DNA from: CAXTEJ01 sp964243295
GTDB taxonomy: Bacteria; Actinomycetota; Actinomycetes; Actinomycetales; Angustibacteraceae
Direction: 5' to 3'
NCBI GenBank assembly: GCA_964243295.1
Contig: CAXTEJ010000072.1
Span: 1 to 15,033, forward strand
Length of the DNA: 15,033 nucleotides
Shown here: in pieces, positions 6,096 through 13,913 of the stretch
How positions within the stretch are numbered: position 1 is the first letter of the stretch
Layout of the letters: every line of letters begins with the position of its first letter
Position numbers and translations under genes: made by a program
Notes under the pieces: model-generated
Told to the model about the DNA's origin: nothing
The model's database searches: none
What the model saw: only the letters and a program-made list of their open reading frames with translations

Positions 6096-6992
6096 ATGGC
6101 GTCCGTCATCACCAGGCCCGGGTCGCCTCAGCAAGCCGTGCCCGCGCAACGCCTTCGCGGTGGACGTCGTCTCACCGCGGCCGACGTCGTGCAGCGGGTG
6201 CTCGCCTACACGCTCATCGGTCTCCTGGTCGTCTTCTGCCTCGTGCCCTTCACCTGGGTCGCGCTGAGCGCCGTCGACGCGCAGGCCGGACCGAACGTCC
6301 AGCTGCCGTCGTTGTCCTTCGAGAACTTCACGCGGTTCTTCACGAGCTCCGCGACCCCGCGCTTGCTGGTCAACAGCCTCATCATCGGGATGGGGGCGAC
6401 GGCGCTGAACCTCCTCCTCGGGTTGGCGGGCGGGTATGCACTCGCTCGATTCGAGTTCCGGGGTCGTCGCGTCTTCATGTTCGGCATCCTGCTGATCAGG
6501 GTCATCCCTGCCCCGGCGACGATCGTGGCGCTCTACCTGATCATGGTGAACTTGAAGCTCGCCAACACGTTGTTCGGGCTGATCCTCGTCGAGGCAGTGC
6601 TCCAGCTCCCGGTGACGCTGTGGTTGCTCAAGGGGACGATCTCCGCCGTTCCCATCGAGCTGGAGGAGGCGGCCTGGGTCGACGGCAGCACGCGTGTGCA
6701 GGCGATCTGGCGGATCGTGCTGCCGCTCGCGGGGCCCGGCCTCGGCGCCGCCGCCATGCTGACGTTCATGGGCGTCTGGGGCGACTTCCTGACGCCGCTC
6801 GTGATGCTGCAGAGCCAAGAGCTCTACCCGCTCTCGATCGGGCTGTTTCGTGCCTTCAGCGAGCGCAACCAGGTCGACTGGGGACTTCTTGCCGCCAGCT
6901 CGGTGGTTTACGTGGTGCCGCCGACCGTCCTGTACGTGTTCGTGCGCAAGCACTTGCTCCGCTCCAGCCTCGGCGGCGCGGTGAAGGGATGA
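6096..6992 (+). CDS. ABC sugar transporter permease, MalG-type
   Basis: This 298-residue inner-membrane protein is the second channel subunit. It has about six transmembrane helices (roughly 35-59, 90-116, 126-150, 157-180, 212-236, 263-284) and the EAA loop at 191-210 (EAAWVDGSTRVQAIWRIVLP). The motifs ENFTRFF, NSLIIG, GGYALARFEFRGR and IRVIPAPATIVALYLIM are those of MalG/UgpE proteins. ATG 6096 lies 1 nt after the previous stop, with GGTGGAGG at 6082-6089 as a good ribosome binding site inside the end of the upstream gene. Its own stop overlaps the ATG of a 16-codon mini-ORF that leads to the mannosidase. Confidence 0.92.
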   Translation: MASVITRPGSPQQAVPAQRLRGGRRLTAADVVQRVLAYTLIGLLVVFCLVPFTWVALSAVDAQAGPNVQLPSLSFENFTRFFTSSATPRLLVNSLIIGMGATALNLLLGLAGGYALARFEFRGRRVFMFGILLIRVIPAPATIVALYLIMVNLKLANTLFGLILVEAVLQLPVTLWLLKGTISAVPIELEEAAWVDGSTRVQAIWRIVLPLAGPGLGAAAMLTFMGVWGDFLTPLVMLQSQELYPLSIGLFRAFSERNQVDWGLLAASSVVYVVPPTVLYVFVRKHLLRSSLGGAVKG

Positions 6993-7039
6993 CCCCCAGC
7001 ATGATCGATCGCCCACAAGGTTCGGACCACTCCGCATGA
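6989..7039 (+). other. 16-codon mini-ORF bridging permease and mannosidase (possible translational coupler)
   Basis: ATG 6989 overlaps the permease stop (ATGA, 6989-6992), and the mini-ORF's own TGA overlaps the mannosidase start (ATGA, 7036-7039). The peptide is MTPSMIDRPQGSDHSA. The mannosidase start lacks a clear Shine-Dalgarno sequence, so ribosomes could be passed along by two successive stop/start overlaps. Real translation is inference. Confidence 0.35.
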
Positions 7040-10000
7040 CCGACGACCTCAACCCGAACGGTCGGGTGCGCCTGGACGCCGCGGCGCTGGCGATGCAGCG
7101 CGTCCGTCGATTCACCCGCTTCCGCATCGAGCCTGCCGTCTACCGGGAGGCGCGCCCCGTCGAGGTCAGTGCGTGGACGGTCGGTGGGGAGCCGGTGCCC
7201 TTCGCGGAGGCGCTGACGCAGAAGTTCGAGCCGGTGGCGCTGGGAACGCCCTGGGGTCGGCCGTGGGACACCGTGTGGTTCGACGTGCGTGGCGAGGCGC
7301 CGGCCGATTGGGCACCGGAGGAGACCGAGCTCGTGGTCGACCTCGGGTTCACGAGCGAGCAGCCGGGATTTCAGGCGGAGGGCACGGCGTACCGCTGCGA
7401 CGGCTCGATCGTCAAGGCGATCGAGCCCCTCAACGCCTGGGTGCCGCTGCCGGAGCCTGGCCCGTTCCGGCTGCTGCTGGAGGCGGCGGCCAACCCGGTG
7501 GTGCAGGTGCCGCACGAGTATGAGCCGACCGTGCTGGGAGACAGGGCCACGTCCGGCGAGGAACCGCACTACCGGCTGGCGCGGCTCGAGGTCGCGCGCC
7601 GTGACCTGGTGGTGTGGGAGCTGCTGCAGGACGTCGTGGCGCTCGACGGGCTGGTCGACGTGCTGCCCCCCGACGGGGCCCGGCGCGCTGCCATCGTGCA
7701 CGCGCTCGAGCGGATGGTCGACGTCATGGACCCCGATGACGTGCCGGGGACGGCGGTTCACGGCCGCGAGGTGCTCGCACCGGTGCTGGCGACGACCGCC
7801 CCGGGGAGTGCACTGCGCGTGTCCGCGGTCGGTCACGCCCACATCGACTGCGCCTGGCTGTGGCCGACCCGCGAGACGGTGCGCAAGGTGGCGCGGACGT
7901 TCGCCAACGTGCTCGACCTGATCGAGCGCGATCCGGCGTTCGTCTTCGCCGCCTCCTCCGCGCAGCAGTACGCCTGGCTCAAGGACAGCCAGCCGGAGCT
8001 GTTCCAACGGGTTCGCGGTGCGGTAGCGGCGGGACGCATCAGGCCCGTGGGCGGCATGTGGGTGGAGTCGGACACCAACATGCCGAGCGGTGAGGCCCTC
8101 GCCCGGCAGTTCGTGGTGGGCAAGCGGTTCTTCCTGGAGGAGCTCGGCGTGGAGACCGACGAGGTGTGGCTCCCGGACTCCTTCGGCTACAGCGCCGCGC
8201 TGCCGCAGATCGCACGTGCTGCGGGAGCCCGGTACTTCGTGACGCAGAAACCTTCGTGGAACGAGACCAACCGGATCCCCTTCTCCAGCTTCCAGTGGGA
8301 AGGCATCGACGGCTCCCGGATCTTCACGCACCTGCCGCCGGCCGACACGTACAACTCCGATCTCGGCGCTCAGGATCTGGCGCGCGCTGAGCGGACCTTC
8401 AGCGAGAAGGGCGTCGCCTGCGAGGTGCTCGGCCTGTTCGGCTGGGGCGACGGTGGCGGAGGACCCACGCGCGAGATGCTGGCGATGGCTGCGCGCAAGC
8501 GCGACCTGGACGGGTCTCCGCGGGTCGTGCTCAGCGACCCCCACTCGTTCTTCACGGCGGCGGAAGCAGAGCTGACCCACCCCCCGGTGTGGGTGGGGGA
8601 GATGTACCTCGAGCTGCACCGCGGCACGTTGGTGTCGCAGCAGAGGACCAAGCGGGGCAACCGGCACAGCGAGGCTCTGCTGCGGCAGGCCGAGCTGTGG
8701 GCCGCGACGGCGAGCATCCTGCGCGGCACGCCGTACCCCTCGGCCGAGCTGGCGGATGCCTGGCGCACCGTGCTGCTCCAGCAGTTCCACGACATCCTCC
8801 CCGGCACGTCCATCGCCTGGGTCCACCAGGACGCCGAGGTGGGGTACGCGCGCGTCGCGGCGCTGCTCGGTGTGGTCATCGACACCGCGGTCGCTGCGCT
8901 GACCGGGGGCGGCGACACCCCGCTCGCGGCGAACGCGGGACCCTTGGCGCAGCAGGGCGTCGCGGCGATGGGGATCGGGCCGATCGTGGCTCCCGAGCCT
9001 GTCGTGCCGCGCGCGGACGGCGACCTGCTCGTGCTCGAGGACTCCGTCCTGCGGGTGGTGGTGGACAGCAGGGGAGCGCTCGTCTCCGTGCGGGACCTCG
9101 CTGTCGGCCGCGAGATGCTGCCCGAGGGTGTGGCCGGTGGTGTGCTGCAGCTGCTGCGGGACACGCCGCGCGAATGGGATGCGTGGGACATCAACGAGGA
9201 GGACCAGCGCTCCGGGCGCGAGCTGCTCGATCCGGTCTCCGTGCTCGTCGACGCCGATGCGGTCGTCGTGCGTCACGAGGTCGGCGCGTCGACGATCGAC
9301 GTGCGCATCCGGTTGGTCGACGGCCGTATCGACCTGGCGTTCGACATCGACTGGCGCGAGTCGCAGAAGCTGCTGAAGCTGGCGTTCCCGCTCGACGTCC
9401 GGGCGGACCGCGCTGCCTCGGAGATCCAGTTCGGTCACCTGCACCGGCCCATCCACCGGAACACGTCCTGGGACGCGGCACGGTTCGAGACCGTCGCGCA
9501 TCGCTGGATCCAGGTGGGCGAGCCGTCGTGGGGGGTCGCGATCGCCAACGACGTGGTCTACGGCCACGACCTGCGCACCGTGTCAGCGCCGTCCGGGCGA
9601 CCCATGGTGGTGGCGAGGCTGTCGTTGCTACGTGCGCCGCGCTACCCGGATCCGACTGCCGACCAGGGCGCGCACACCTTCACCGTCAGCCTGCGCCCCG
9701 GTGGCATCCCGGAGGCGATCGCGGACGGCTACCGGCAGAGCCTTCCGCCGCAGCCCACGCACGGCACACCGGTGACGCCGCTGCTCGTGGTGTCCGACCC
9801 CGCGGTCGTCGTCGAGGCGGTCAAGCTGGCTGAGGACGGCAGCGGAGACCTGGTGGTGCGGCTCTACGAGGCGCACGGCAACCGTTCGTCGACGACGCTG
9901 ACGACCTCGATCGACTGGGACTCGGTGCAGGCGACCGACCTGGTCGAGCGTGCCAGCGAGGGGACGGCCGTCCGCACCACGTCGCTGCGTCGGGTCGACC

Positions 10001-10062
10001 TGGAGCTTCGGCCGTTCGAGCTGCTGACCTTGCGGTTCCGCGCGCCACGCGCCGTGCGTTGA
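7036..10062 (+). CDS. Glycoside hydrolase family 38 alpha-mannosidase, cytoplasmic
   Basis: This 1008-residue zinc-dependent retaining exo-enzyme hydrolyses terminal alpha-mannosyl residues, here presumably from the imported oligosaccharide. Domain order fits the bacterial/cytosolic GH38 class: an N-terminal region (about 1-255), the catalytic barrel with HAHIDCAWLW (zinc ligands H269 and D271), GGMWVESDTNMPSGE, WLPDSFGYSAALPQ (D381, nucleophile and metal ligand), FGWGDGGGGPTREML, a helical middle domain ending in QQFHDILPGTSI (H585, zinc ligand), then C-terminal beta domains from about 640. About 1000 residues is the normal length. All key residues are present. There is no signal peptide, so it acts inside the cell. 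The start ATG 7036 is the only reasonable one downstream of the permease, but it has no good ribosome binding site. Some GH38 enzymes act on small mannosides such as mannosylglycerate; specificity is not readable here. Confidence 0.93.
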   Translation: MTDDLNPNGRVRLDAAALAMQRVRRFTRFRIEPAVYREARPVEVSAWTVGGEPVPFAEALTQKFEPVALGTPWGRPWDTVWFDVRGEAPADWAPEETELVVDLGFTSEQPGFQAEGTAYRCDGSIVKAIEPLNAWVPLPEPGPFRLLLEAAANPVVQVPHEYEPTVLGDRATSGEEPHYRLARLEVARRDLVVWELLQDVVALDGLVDVLPPDGARRAAIVHALERMVDVMDPDDVPGTAVHGREVLAPVLATTAPGSALRVSAVGHAHIDCAWLWPTRETVRKVARTFANVLDLIERDPAFVFAASSAQQYAWLKDSQPELFQRVRGAVAAGRIRPVGGMWVESDTNMPSGEALARQFVVGKRFFLEELGVETDEVWLPDSFGYSAALPQIARAAGARYFVTQKPSWNETNRIPFSSFQWEGIDGSRIFTHLPPADTYNSDLGAQDLARAERTFSEKGVACEVLGLFGWGDGGGGPTREMLAMAARKRDLDGSPRVVLSDPHSFFTAAEAELTHPPVWVGEMYLELHRGTLVSQQRTKRGNRHSEALLRQAELWAATASILRGTPYPSAELADAWRTVLLQQFHDILPGTSIAWVHQDAEVGYARVAALLGVVIDTAVAALTGGGDTPLAANAGPLAQQGVAAMGIGPIVAPEPVVPRADGDLLVLEDSVLRVVVDSRGALVSVRDLAVGREMLPEGVAGGVLQLLRDTPREWDAWDINEEDQRSGRELLDPVSVLVDADAVVVRHEVGASTIDVRIRLVDGRIDLAFDIDWRESQKLLKLAFPLDVRADRAASEIQFGHLHRPIHRNTSWDAARFETVAHRWIQVGEPSWGVAIANDVVYGHDLRTVSAPSGRPMVVARLSLLRAPRYPDPTADQGAHTFTVSLRPGGIPEAIADGYRQSLPPQPTHGTPVTPLLVVSDPAVVVEAVKLAEDGSGDLVVRLYEAHGNRSSTTLTTSIDWDSVQATDLVERASEGTAVRTTSLRRVDLELRPFELLTLRFRAPRAVR

Positions 10063-10142
10063 GCGCCCCACGGCCGATCGCCCGAGCTGCCGATCATGGC
10101 GCTCCCGCGCCCGACCTGGGCGAACCCCGAGACGGAGCCCCC

Positions 10143-12359
10143 GTGCCGACGAGCTCTCCCACCGCCCCGAGCACGCCCCCTGCGGAGTCCTGGCCCGACG
10201 TCTTCGTGCACCTGACGGTGGCCGGCGTGAGCGTCCTGCTCGACGCGACCGAGGGCCGGCTGCCCGCGGTCGTGCACTGGGGCTCCTCCCTCGGACCGCA
10301 GACGAACGACGACGTCACCGCGCTCACCATCGCCGCCGTGGAGCCGGCGGCCGGAAACGTCGTCGACCAACCTGTCCGCCTGGCGATGCTTCCCGAACAC
10401 CACGCGGGCTGGGAGGGGAAGCCGGGCGTGGCCGGACACCACGACGGCGCCGACTGGTCACCCAGGTTCGAGGTGACGTCGGTCGACGTCGCCGCCGGCG
10501 CCGACGTGCGCCGCGACGGCCGCCTGGTCGAGACGGGGCCGGCTGTCGTGCTGTTCCACGCCCGCGACGACGAGGCGCGGTTGCACCTCCTGCTCGAGGT
10601 CGAGCTGTTGGCCAGCGGTCTCTTGCGTGCCCGGGCGGAGCTCACGAACGCCGGCTCCGCGACCTACACCGTCACCGACGTGAACCTCGCGCTGCCGATC
10701 CCGGCTCAGGCCCGCGAGTGCCTTGACTTCGCCGGCCGCTGGAGCAAGGAGCGCATCCCGCAGCGTCACGACCTCGTCATCGGCATCCACGAGCGCGAAG
10801 GTCGCAAGGGGCGCACCGGCCCCGACGCCGCAACGGTCCTCAGCGTGGGCGTGCCCGGATTCTCGTTCCGGCACGGCGAGGTGTGGGGTGTCCACGTCGC
10901 CTTCAGCGGCAACCACCGCCACTACGCCGAGCGACTTCCCACCGACGCCCAGGTCATCGGTGGGGGAGAGCTGCTGCTTCCGGGCGAGATCCGGCTCACG
11001 GAGGGTGTGAGCTATCGCGGGCCATGGCTGTACGGGGCGTACGGCGAGGGGTTGGACGACCAGGCGCACCGGTTCCACCGGTTCCTGCGCGGCCGCGAGC
11101 ACCACCCCTCGCGGCCTCGCCCCGTGACGCTCAACGTCTGGGAAGCCGTCTACTTCGACCACGACCTCGATCGGCTGCTCGACCTCGCCGACCGCGCGGC
11201 CGCCCTGGGCGTGGAGCGCTACGTGCTCGACGACGGCTGGTTCGAGGGACGCCGGGACGACCACCGGGGCCTCGGCGACTGGACCGTGGACCGGGAGGTC
11301 TGGCCCGAAGGCCTGTCGCCGATCGTCGACCACGTCACCGGTCTGGGAATGGAGTTCGGGCTCTGGTTCGAACCCGAGATGGTCAGCGAGGACAGTCATC
11401 TCGCGAGAGCGCACCCCGAGTGGGTGATGCAGACCGGCGGGCGGCTCCCGCTCCGTGCCAGGCACCAGCAGGTGCTCGATCTCGGCATCGCCGCGGCGTA
11501 CGAGCACGTCCTGGAGCGGATGTCGAGCCTGCTGACCGAGTACGACATCGCCTACGTCAAGTGGGACCACAACCGCGACCTCATCGACGCTGGCACGTTC
11601 CCGACCGGGGCGGCAGGCGTGCACGAGCAGACGCTCGCCGCCTACCGGTTGATGGACGAGCTGAGGCGCCGGTTCCCGCGGCTGGAGATCGAGTCCTGCT
11701 CATCGGGTGGTGCGCGCGTCGACCTGGGTGTCATCGAGTGGACCGACCGGGTCTGGGTGAGCGACTGCGTCGACCCGCTCGAACGTCAGCAGATGAACCG
11801 CTGGACGATGCAGCTGCTCCCGCCAGAGATGCTCGGCTCGCACGTCGGCTCCGGCGTGAACGAGACCACTGGGCGCTGGCACGCGCTGTCCTTCCGGGCC
11901 GGCACGGCGGTTTTCGGTCACTTCGGCATCGAGTGGGACCTCGCGACGGCGAGCGAGCAGGAGAATCAGGATCTCGCCGCATGGGTCGAGCTCTACAAGC
12001 GGTACCGCGCGCTGATGCACACCGGCGACCTGGTGCGGGCGGACGAGACCGACCCGACCCTGCAGGTCTACGGGGTCGTCGCCGCGGACGCGACGGAGGC
12101 GCTGATGTTCCTCGCCTTCGTCGGGCGCTCGGACGTCTCGCCGCGCGGGCGCTTCACGCTGCCAGGCCTTGACCCGGACCGGCGCTACCGCGTCGCCCCG
12201 CTGGTCGTGGGCTCGCCCGACCACGGCCGTGGCGAACCGCCGTGGTTCGGGGACGGTTCCGGGGTGGTCCTGAGCGGGCGAGCGCTCGCTGTCGCCGGGC
12301 TGCGCGCCCCGGCATCGCTGCCGGAGCGGGTGGTCGTCCTCCAGGTCACCGAGGTGTAG
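10143..12359 (+). CDS. Glycoside hydrolase family 36 alpha-galactosidase, cytoplasmic
   Basis: This 738-residue retaining enzyme removes terminal alpha-galactosyl residues. It has an N-terminal beta-supersandwich (about 20-315), then the barrel with LNVWEAVYFDHD, ERYVLDDGWFEGRRDD, GLWFEPEMV, YVKWDHNRD (nucleophile D475), ESCSSGGARVDLG and WVSDCVDPLERQQ (acid/base D541), then LLPPEMLGSHVG and FGHFGIEWDL, and a C-terminal beta domain. Length and order are normal. The usual Met after WD in GH36 (WDMNR) is His here, as I recall for many actinobacterial members. No signal peptide is seen. I chose GTG 10143 because GGAG lies 5 nt upstream and the domain starts soon after; a TTG at 10059 overlapping the mannosidase stop would add a 28-residue Ala/Pro-rich extension. 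Activity on alpha-N-acetylgalactosaminides cannot be excluded. Confidence 0.92.
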   Translation: MPTSSPTAPSTPPAESWPDVFVHLTVAGVSVLLDATEGRLPAVVHWGSSLGPQTNDDVTALTIAAVEPAAGNVVDQPVRLAMLPEHHAGWEGKPGVAGHHDGADWSPRFEVTSVDVAAGADVRRDGRLVETGPAVVLFHARDDEARLHLLLEVELLASGLLRARAELTNAGSATYTVTDVNLALPIPAQARECLDFAGRWSKERIPQRHDLVIGIHEREGRKGRTGPDAATVLSVGVPGFSFRHGEVWGVHVAFSGNHRHYAERLPTDAQVIGGGELLLPGEIRLTEGVSYRGPWLYGAYGEGLDDQAHRFHRFLRGREHHPSRPRPVTLNVWEAVYFDHDLDRLLDLADRAAALGVERYVLDDGWFEGRRDDHRGLGDWTVDREVWPEGLSPIVDHVTGLGMEFGLWFEPEMVSEDSHLARAHPEWVMQTGGRLPLRARHQQVLDLGIAAAYEHVLERMSSLLTEYDIAYVKWDHNRDLIDAGTFPTGAAGVHEQTLAAYRLMDELRRRFPRLEIESCSSGGARVDLGVIEWTDRVWVSDCVDPLERQQMNRWTMQLLPPEMLGSHVGSGVNETTGRWHALSFRAGTAVFGHFGIEWDLATASEQENQDLAAWVELYKRYRALMHTGDLVRADETDPTLQVYGVVAADATEALMFLAFVGRSDVSPRGRFTLPGLDPDRRYRVAPLVVGSPDHGRGEPPWFGDGSGVVLSGRALAVAGLRAPASLPERVVVLQVTEV

Positions 12360-12390
12360 GCGCGCACCGCGCGTCTTCGGCGACGCCGAG
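12360..12390. terminator. Two small tandem hairpins at the convergent operon end (weak candidate terminator)
   Basis: CGCGC/GCGCG with a 3-nt loop (12361-12373) is followed by TCGGC/GCCGA with a 3-nt loop (12377-12389), directly after the GH36 stop and before the convergent membrane-protein gene. Stems are only 5 bp and there is no U-run. Confidence 0.3.
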
Positions 12391-12473
12391 CTGTCTCCTA
12401 TCGAGCTAGGTGAGGACGTCGAGCTGTCGGCTTGCGGGTGGGGTCGCTGCCGGGCTCGTCACACCGTCCTTCT

Positions 12474-12950
12474 TCAGGACATGGAACCGACGGCGATGTA
12501 GAAGGCGGCCCCGAAGGCCGCGAGCAGGCCGCTGAGGGTCACCGCTGACGCGACGAGCGCGTGGTTGACGCGGTAGACGCGACTGGCACCCCGGTAGACG
12601 ACGGCGGCGACCAGGAAGGCGACCGGGGCGAGGTACAACGTGATGAGAAACCCCAAGCCGACGATGACCGCGCTCGCAGCAGCCAGCGACACGGCTCGGC
12701 GCGGGGACACGTCCTGGCGCACCAGTGCGTAGGCCACACCTGCTGCTGCGGCGCTGAAGCACACGGCGAGGGCGGTGATCTCCGCAGTGCTGGAGGTGGA
12801 CGCCCACCACAAGCTCGCTCCGACGCAGACGGCGCACGCGGCGGCTGCCGACGCGGCCAGCCAGCGCGGGCGCTTGCCGTCGAGCAGCCGGTACACGACA
12901 GCGCCGGCTGTCGCGGTGAAGGCAGTGAAGAGAAGCGAGATGAGGTCCAT
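12474..12950 (-). CDS. Small multi-pass membrane protein, unknown function
   Basis: This 158-residue protein is almost entirely hydrophobic, with about five membrane segments (roughly 3-22, 31-51, 55-77, 87-118 possibly as two, 131-153) separated by short basic loops such as LLDGKRPRW, VRQDVSPRR and YRGASRVYRVNH. I do not recognise a family. The start ATG 12950 is chosen because the first membrane segment begins there; the upstream in-frame extension has no hydrophobic or conserved character. The ribosome binding site is weak (AAAGACGA). It is convergent with the sugar operon and probably monocistronic. A TAGGTT -10-like element and a perfect 12-bp palindrome lie just upstream. Opposite-strand frames over the same region look like shadows because the hydrophobic pattern here is consistent throughout. 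Confidence 0.7.
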   Translation of the reverse strand: MDLISLLFTAFTATAGAVVYRLLDGKRPRWLAASAAAACAVCVGASLWWASTSSTAEITALAVCFSAAAAGVAYALVRQDVSPRRAVSLAAASAVIVGLGFLITLYLAPVAFLVAAVVYRGASRVYRVNHALVASAVTLSGLLAAFGAAFYIAVGSMS

Positions 12951-13300
12951 GGTCGTCTTTCGTGTCCGCTTGTCGCCGGTGTCGCCGACATGTCGGAACC
13001 TACGTGGTCCTCGCTCGCGGCGGTGGTGCGATACCGACTCGCGTACGTCGACGTCGGTCGCCGTAGGTCCACGCCTTCCTGCCGTCGGCGAGGGGCGTGA
13101 GCCAGTCCGTCGTCGCTGTCCGACTGCGAACGGCCGGGACCTGCAGATGACGTCCCTCATCCGACGGTGCGGGCCGACGATGTCAGTCGTCGTCCCGGGC
13201 CAGCTCGCCGACGACACTGATCACGCTGCCCGAGCGGTGGGCCGCGACCCGTGGAAGACGTCTTCGTCTGAAGGTCGCGTGGCTGCGCGATCCAGCCCGG
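12951..13300. other. Intergenic region upstream of the membrane protein and downstream of DUF4260
   Basis: About 350 bp without a credible gene. It holds two perfect 12-bp palindromes, CCGACATGTCGG (12985-12996) and GAAGACGTCTTC (13254-13265), a 10-bp one, ACGTCGACGT (13045-13054), and a 6-bp-stem hairpin CGACGA/TCGTCG (13175-13192). Minus-strand open frames crossing it have arginine-rich, unconserved translations. Confidence 0.5.
12985..12996. promoter_or_regulatory. Perfect 12-bp palindrome upstream of the membrane-protein gene, possible operator
   Basis: CCGACATGTCGG lies 35 bp before the ATG at 12950 and immediately downstream of TAGGTT on the minus strand, a possible -10. A regulator bound here would block that promoter. 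Several perfect 12-mers are expected by chance in 15 kb, so only the position is suggestive. Confidence 0.25.
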
Positions 13301-13816
13301 TCAGTGGTGGGTGCGGGCCAGGTCGTGCCGGGCGGCGGGGTCCTTGCTGCCCAGGTGGGTGTGACCGAAGCCCTGGTCGTACGTGACGCCGTAGCCGAGG
13401 AGGCGGTCCAGGCCGACGTGGACCAGGCCGATGGCGCCGGCGACGGTGAGGGCGGTGAGGTCCCAGCCCAGTCCCGCGGCCAGCAGCGCCACCGGCAGGG
13501 GCGCAGTGTGCGCCAGGTCGTACGTCCACGCACCCACCCGGTTGCCGGCGAGGTAACCGAACATCGAGAGGTCGGGGACGAGAACGAGCGCCGGGACCAG
13601 CCACCAGGCCGCGCCGGTGGGGGCGTAGACGACGAGGGCGGTTGCGGCGATGGCGAGCCCCTCGACTCTCAACCACGTCCGGGGCCGGCCGGTGACCACG
13701 CCCGGTGCCGCGGTGTCGGCCGCAGGTCCGGGTGCCCCCGACGTCGCCGGTACGTCCCCGGACGCGGCGGTGGAGTCGTCCAGGGCGGTCCGGGTGTCGG
13801 ACAGGGTGCTGCTCAT
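13301..13816 (-). CDS. DUF4260 family membrane protein
   Basis: This 171-residue protein matches what I recall of DUF4260, a small integral membrane family of unknown function: LRVEGLAIAATALVVYA, then WWLVPALVLVPDLSMFGYLAG, NRVGAWTYDLAHT, HVGLDRLLGYG and the closing TYDQGFGHTHLG. About four membrane segments run from about 50 to 140. The first 45 residues are a Ser/Thr/Ala/Asp-rich, probably disordered extension not usual in the family, which is normally nearer 115-130 residues. ATG 13816 is supported by GGAG 7 nt upstream. It lies 97 bp downstream of the TetR gene on the same strand and may be the last gene of that operon. The TetR protein may regulate it; no function is known from the family. 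Confidence 0.85.
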   Translation of the reverse strand: MSSTLSDTRTALDDSTAASGDVPATSGAPGPAADTAAPGVVTGRPRTWLRVEGLAIAATALVVYAPTGAAWWLVPALVLVPDLSMFGYLAGNRVGAWTYDLAHTAPLPVALLAAGLGWDLTALTVAGAIGLVHVGLDRLLGYGVTYDQGFGHTHLGSKDPAARHDLARTHH

Positions 13817-13913
13817 GTCGGTGCTCCAGTCGTGTGTGGTCGGTGGCGCGATGGGTGGGGGTCGCTGTCGTGGGAGGTGGGCGGGGAGGGTCGCCTCGTG
13901 GCGGTGGGGGTGG

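Noticed and set aside
6856..9567. Very long minus-strand open frame (903 codons) opposite the mannosidase
   Set aside because: It is the antisense shadow of a high-GC gene: arginine/histidine/glutamine-rich, no domain, and fully covered by the convincing GH38 frame.
12775..13386. Plus-strand 203-codon frame over the membrane-protein gene and the gap
   Set aside because: Unconserved, arginine/serine-rich translation opposite a consistently hydrophobic minus-strand protein.
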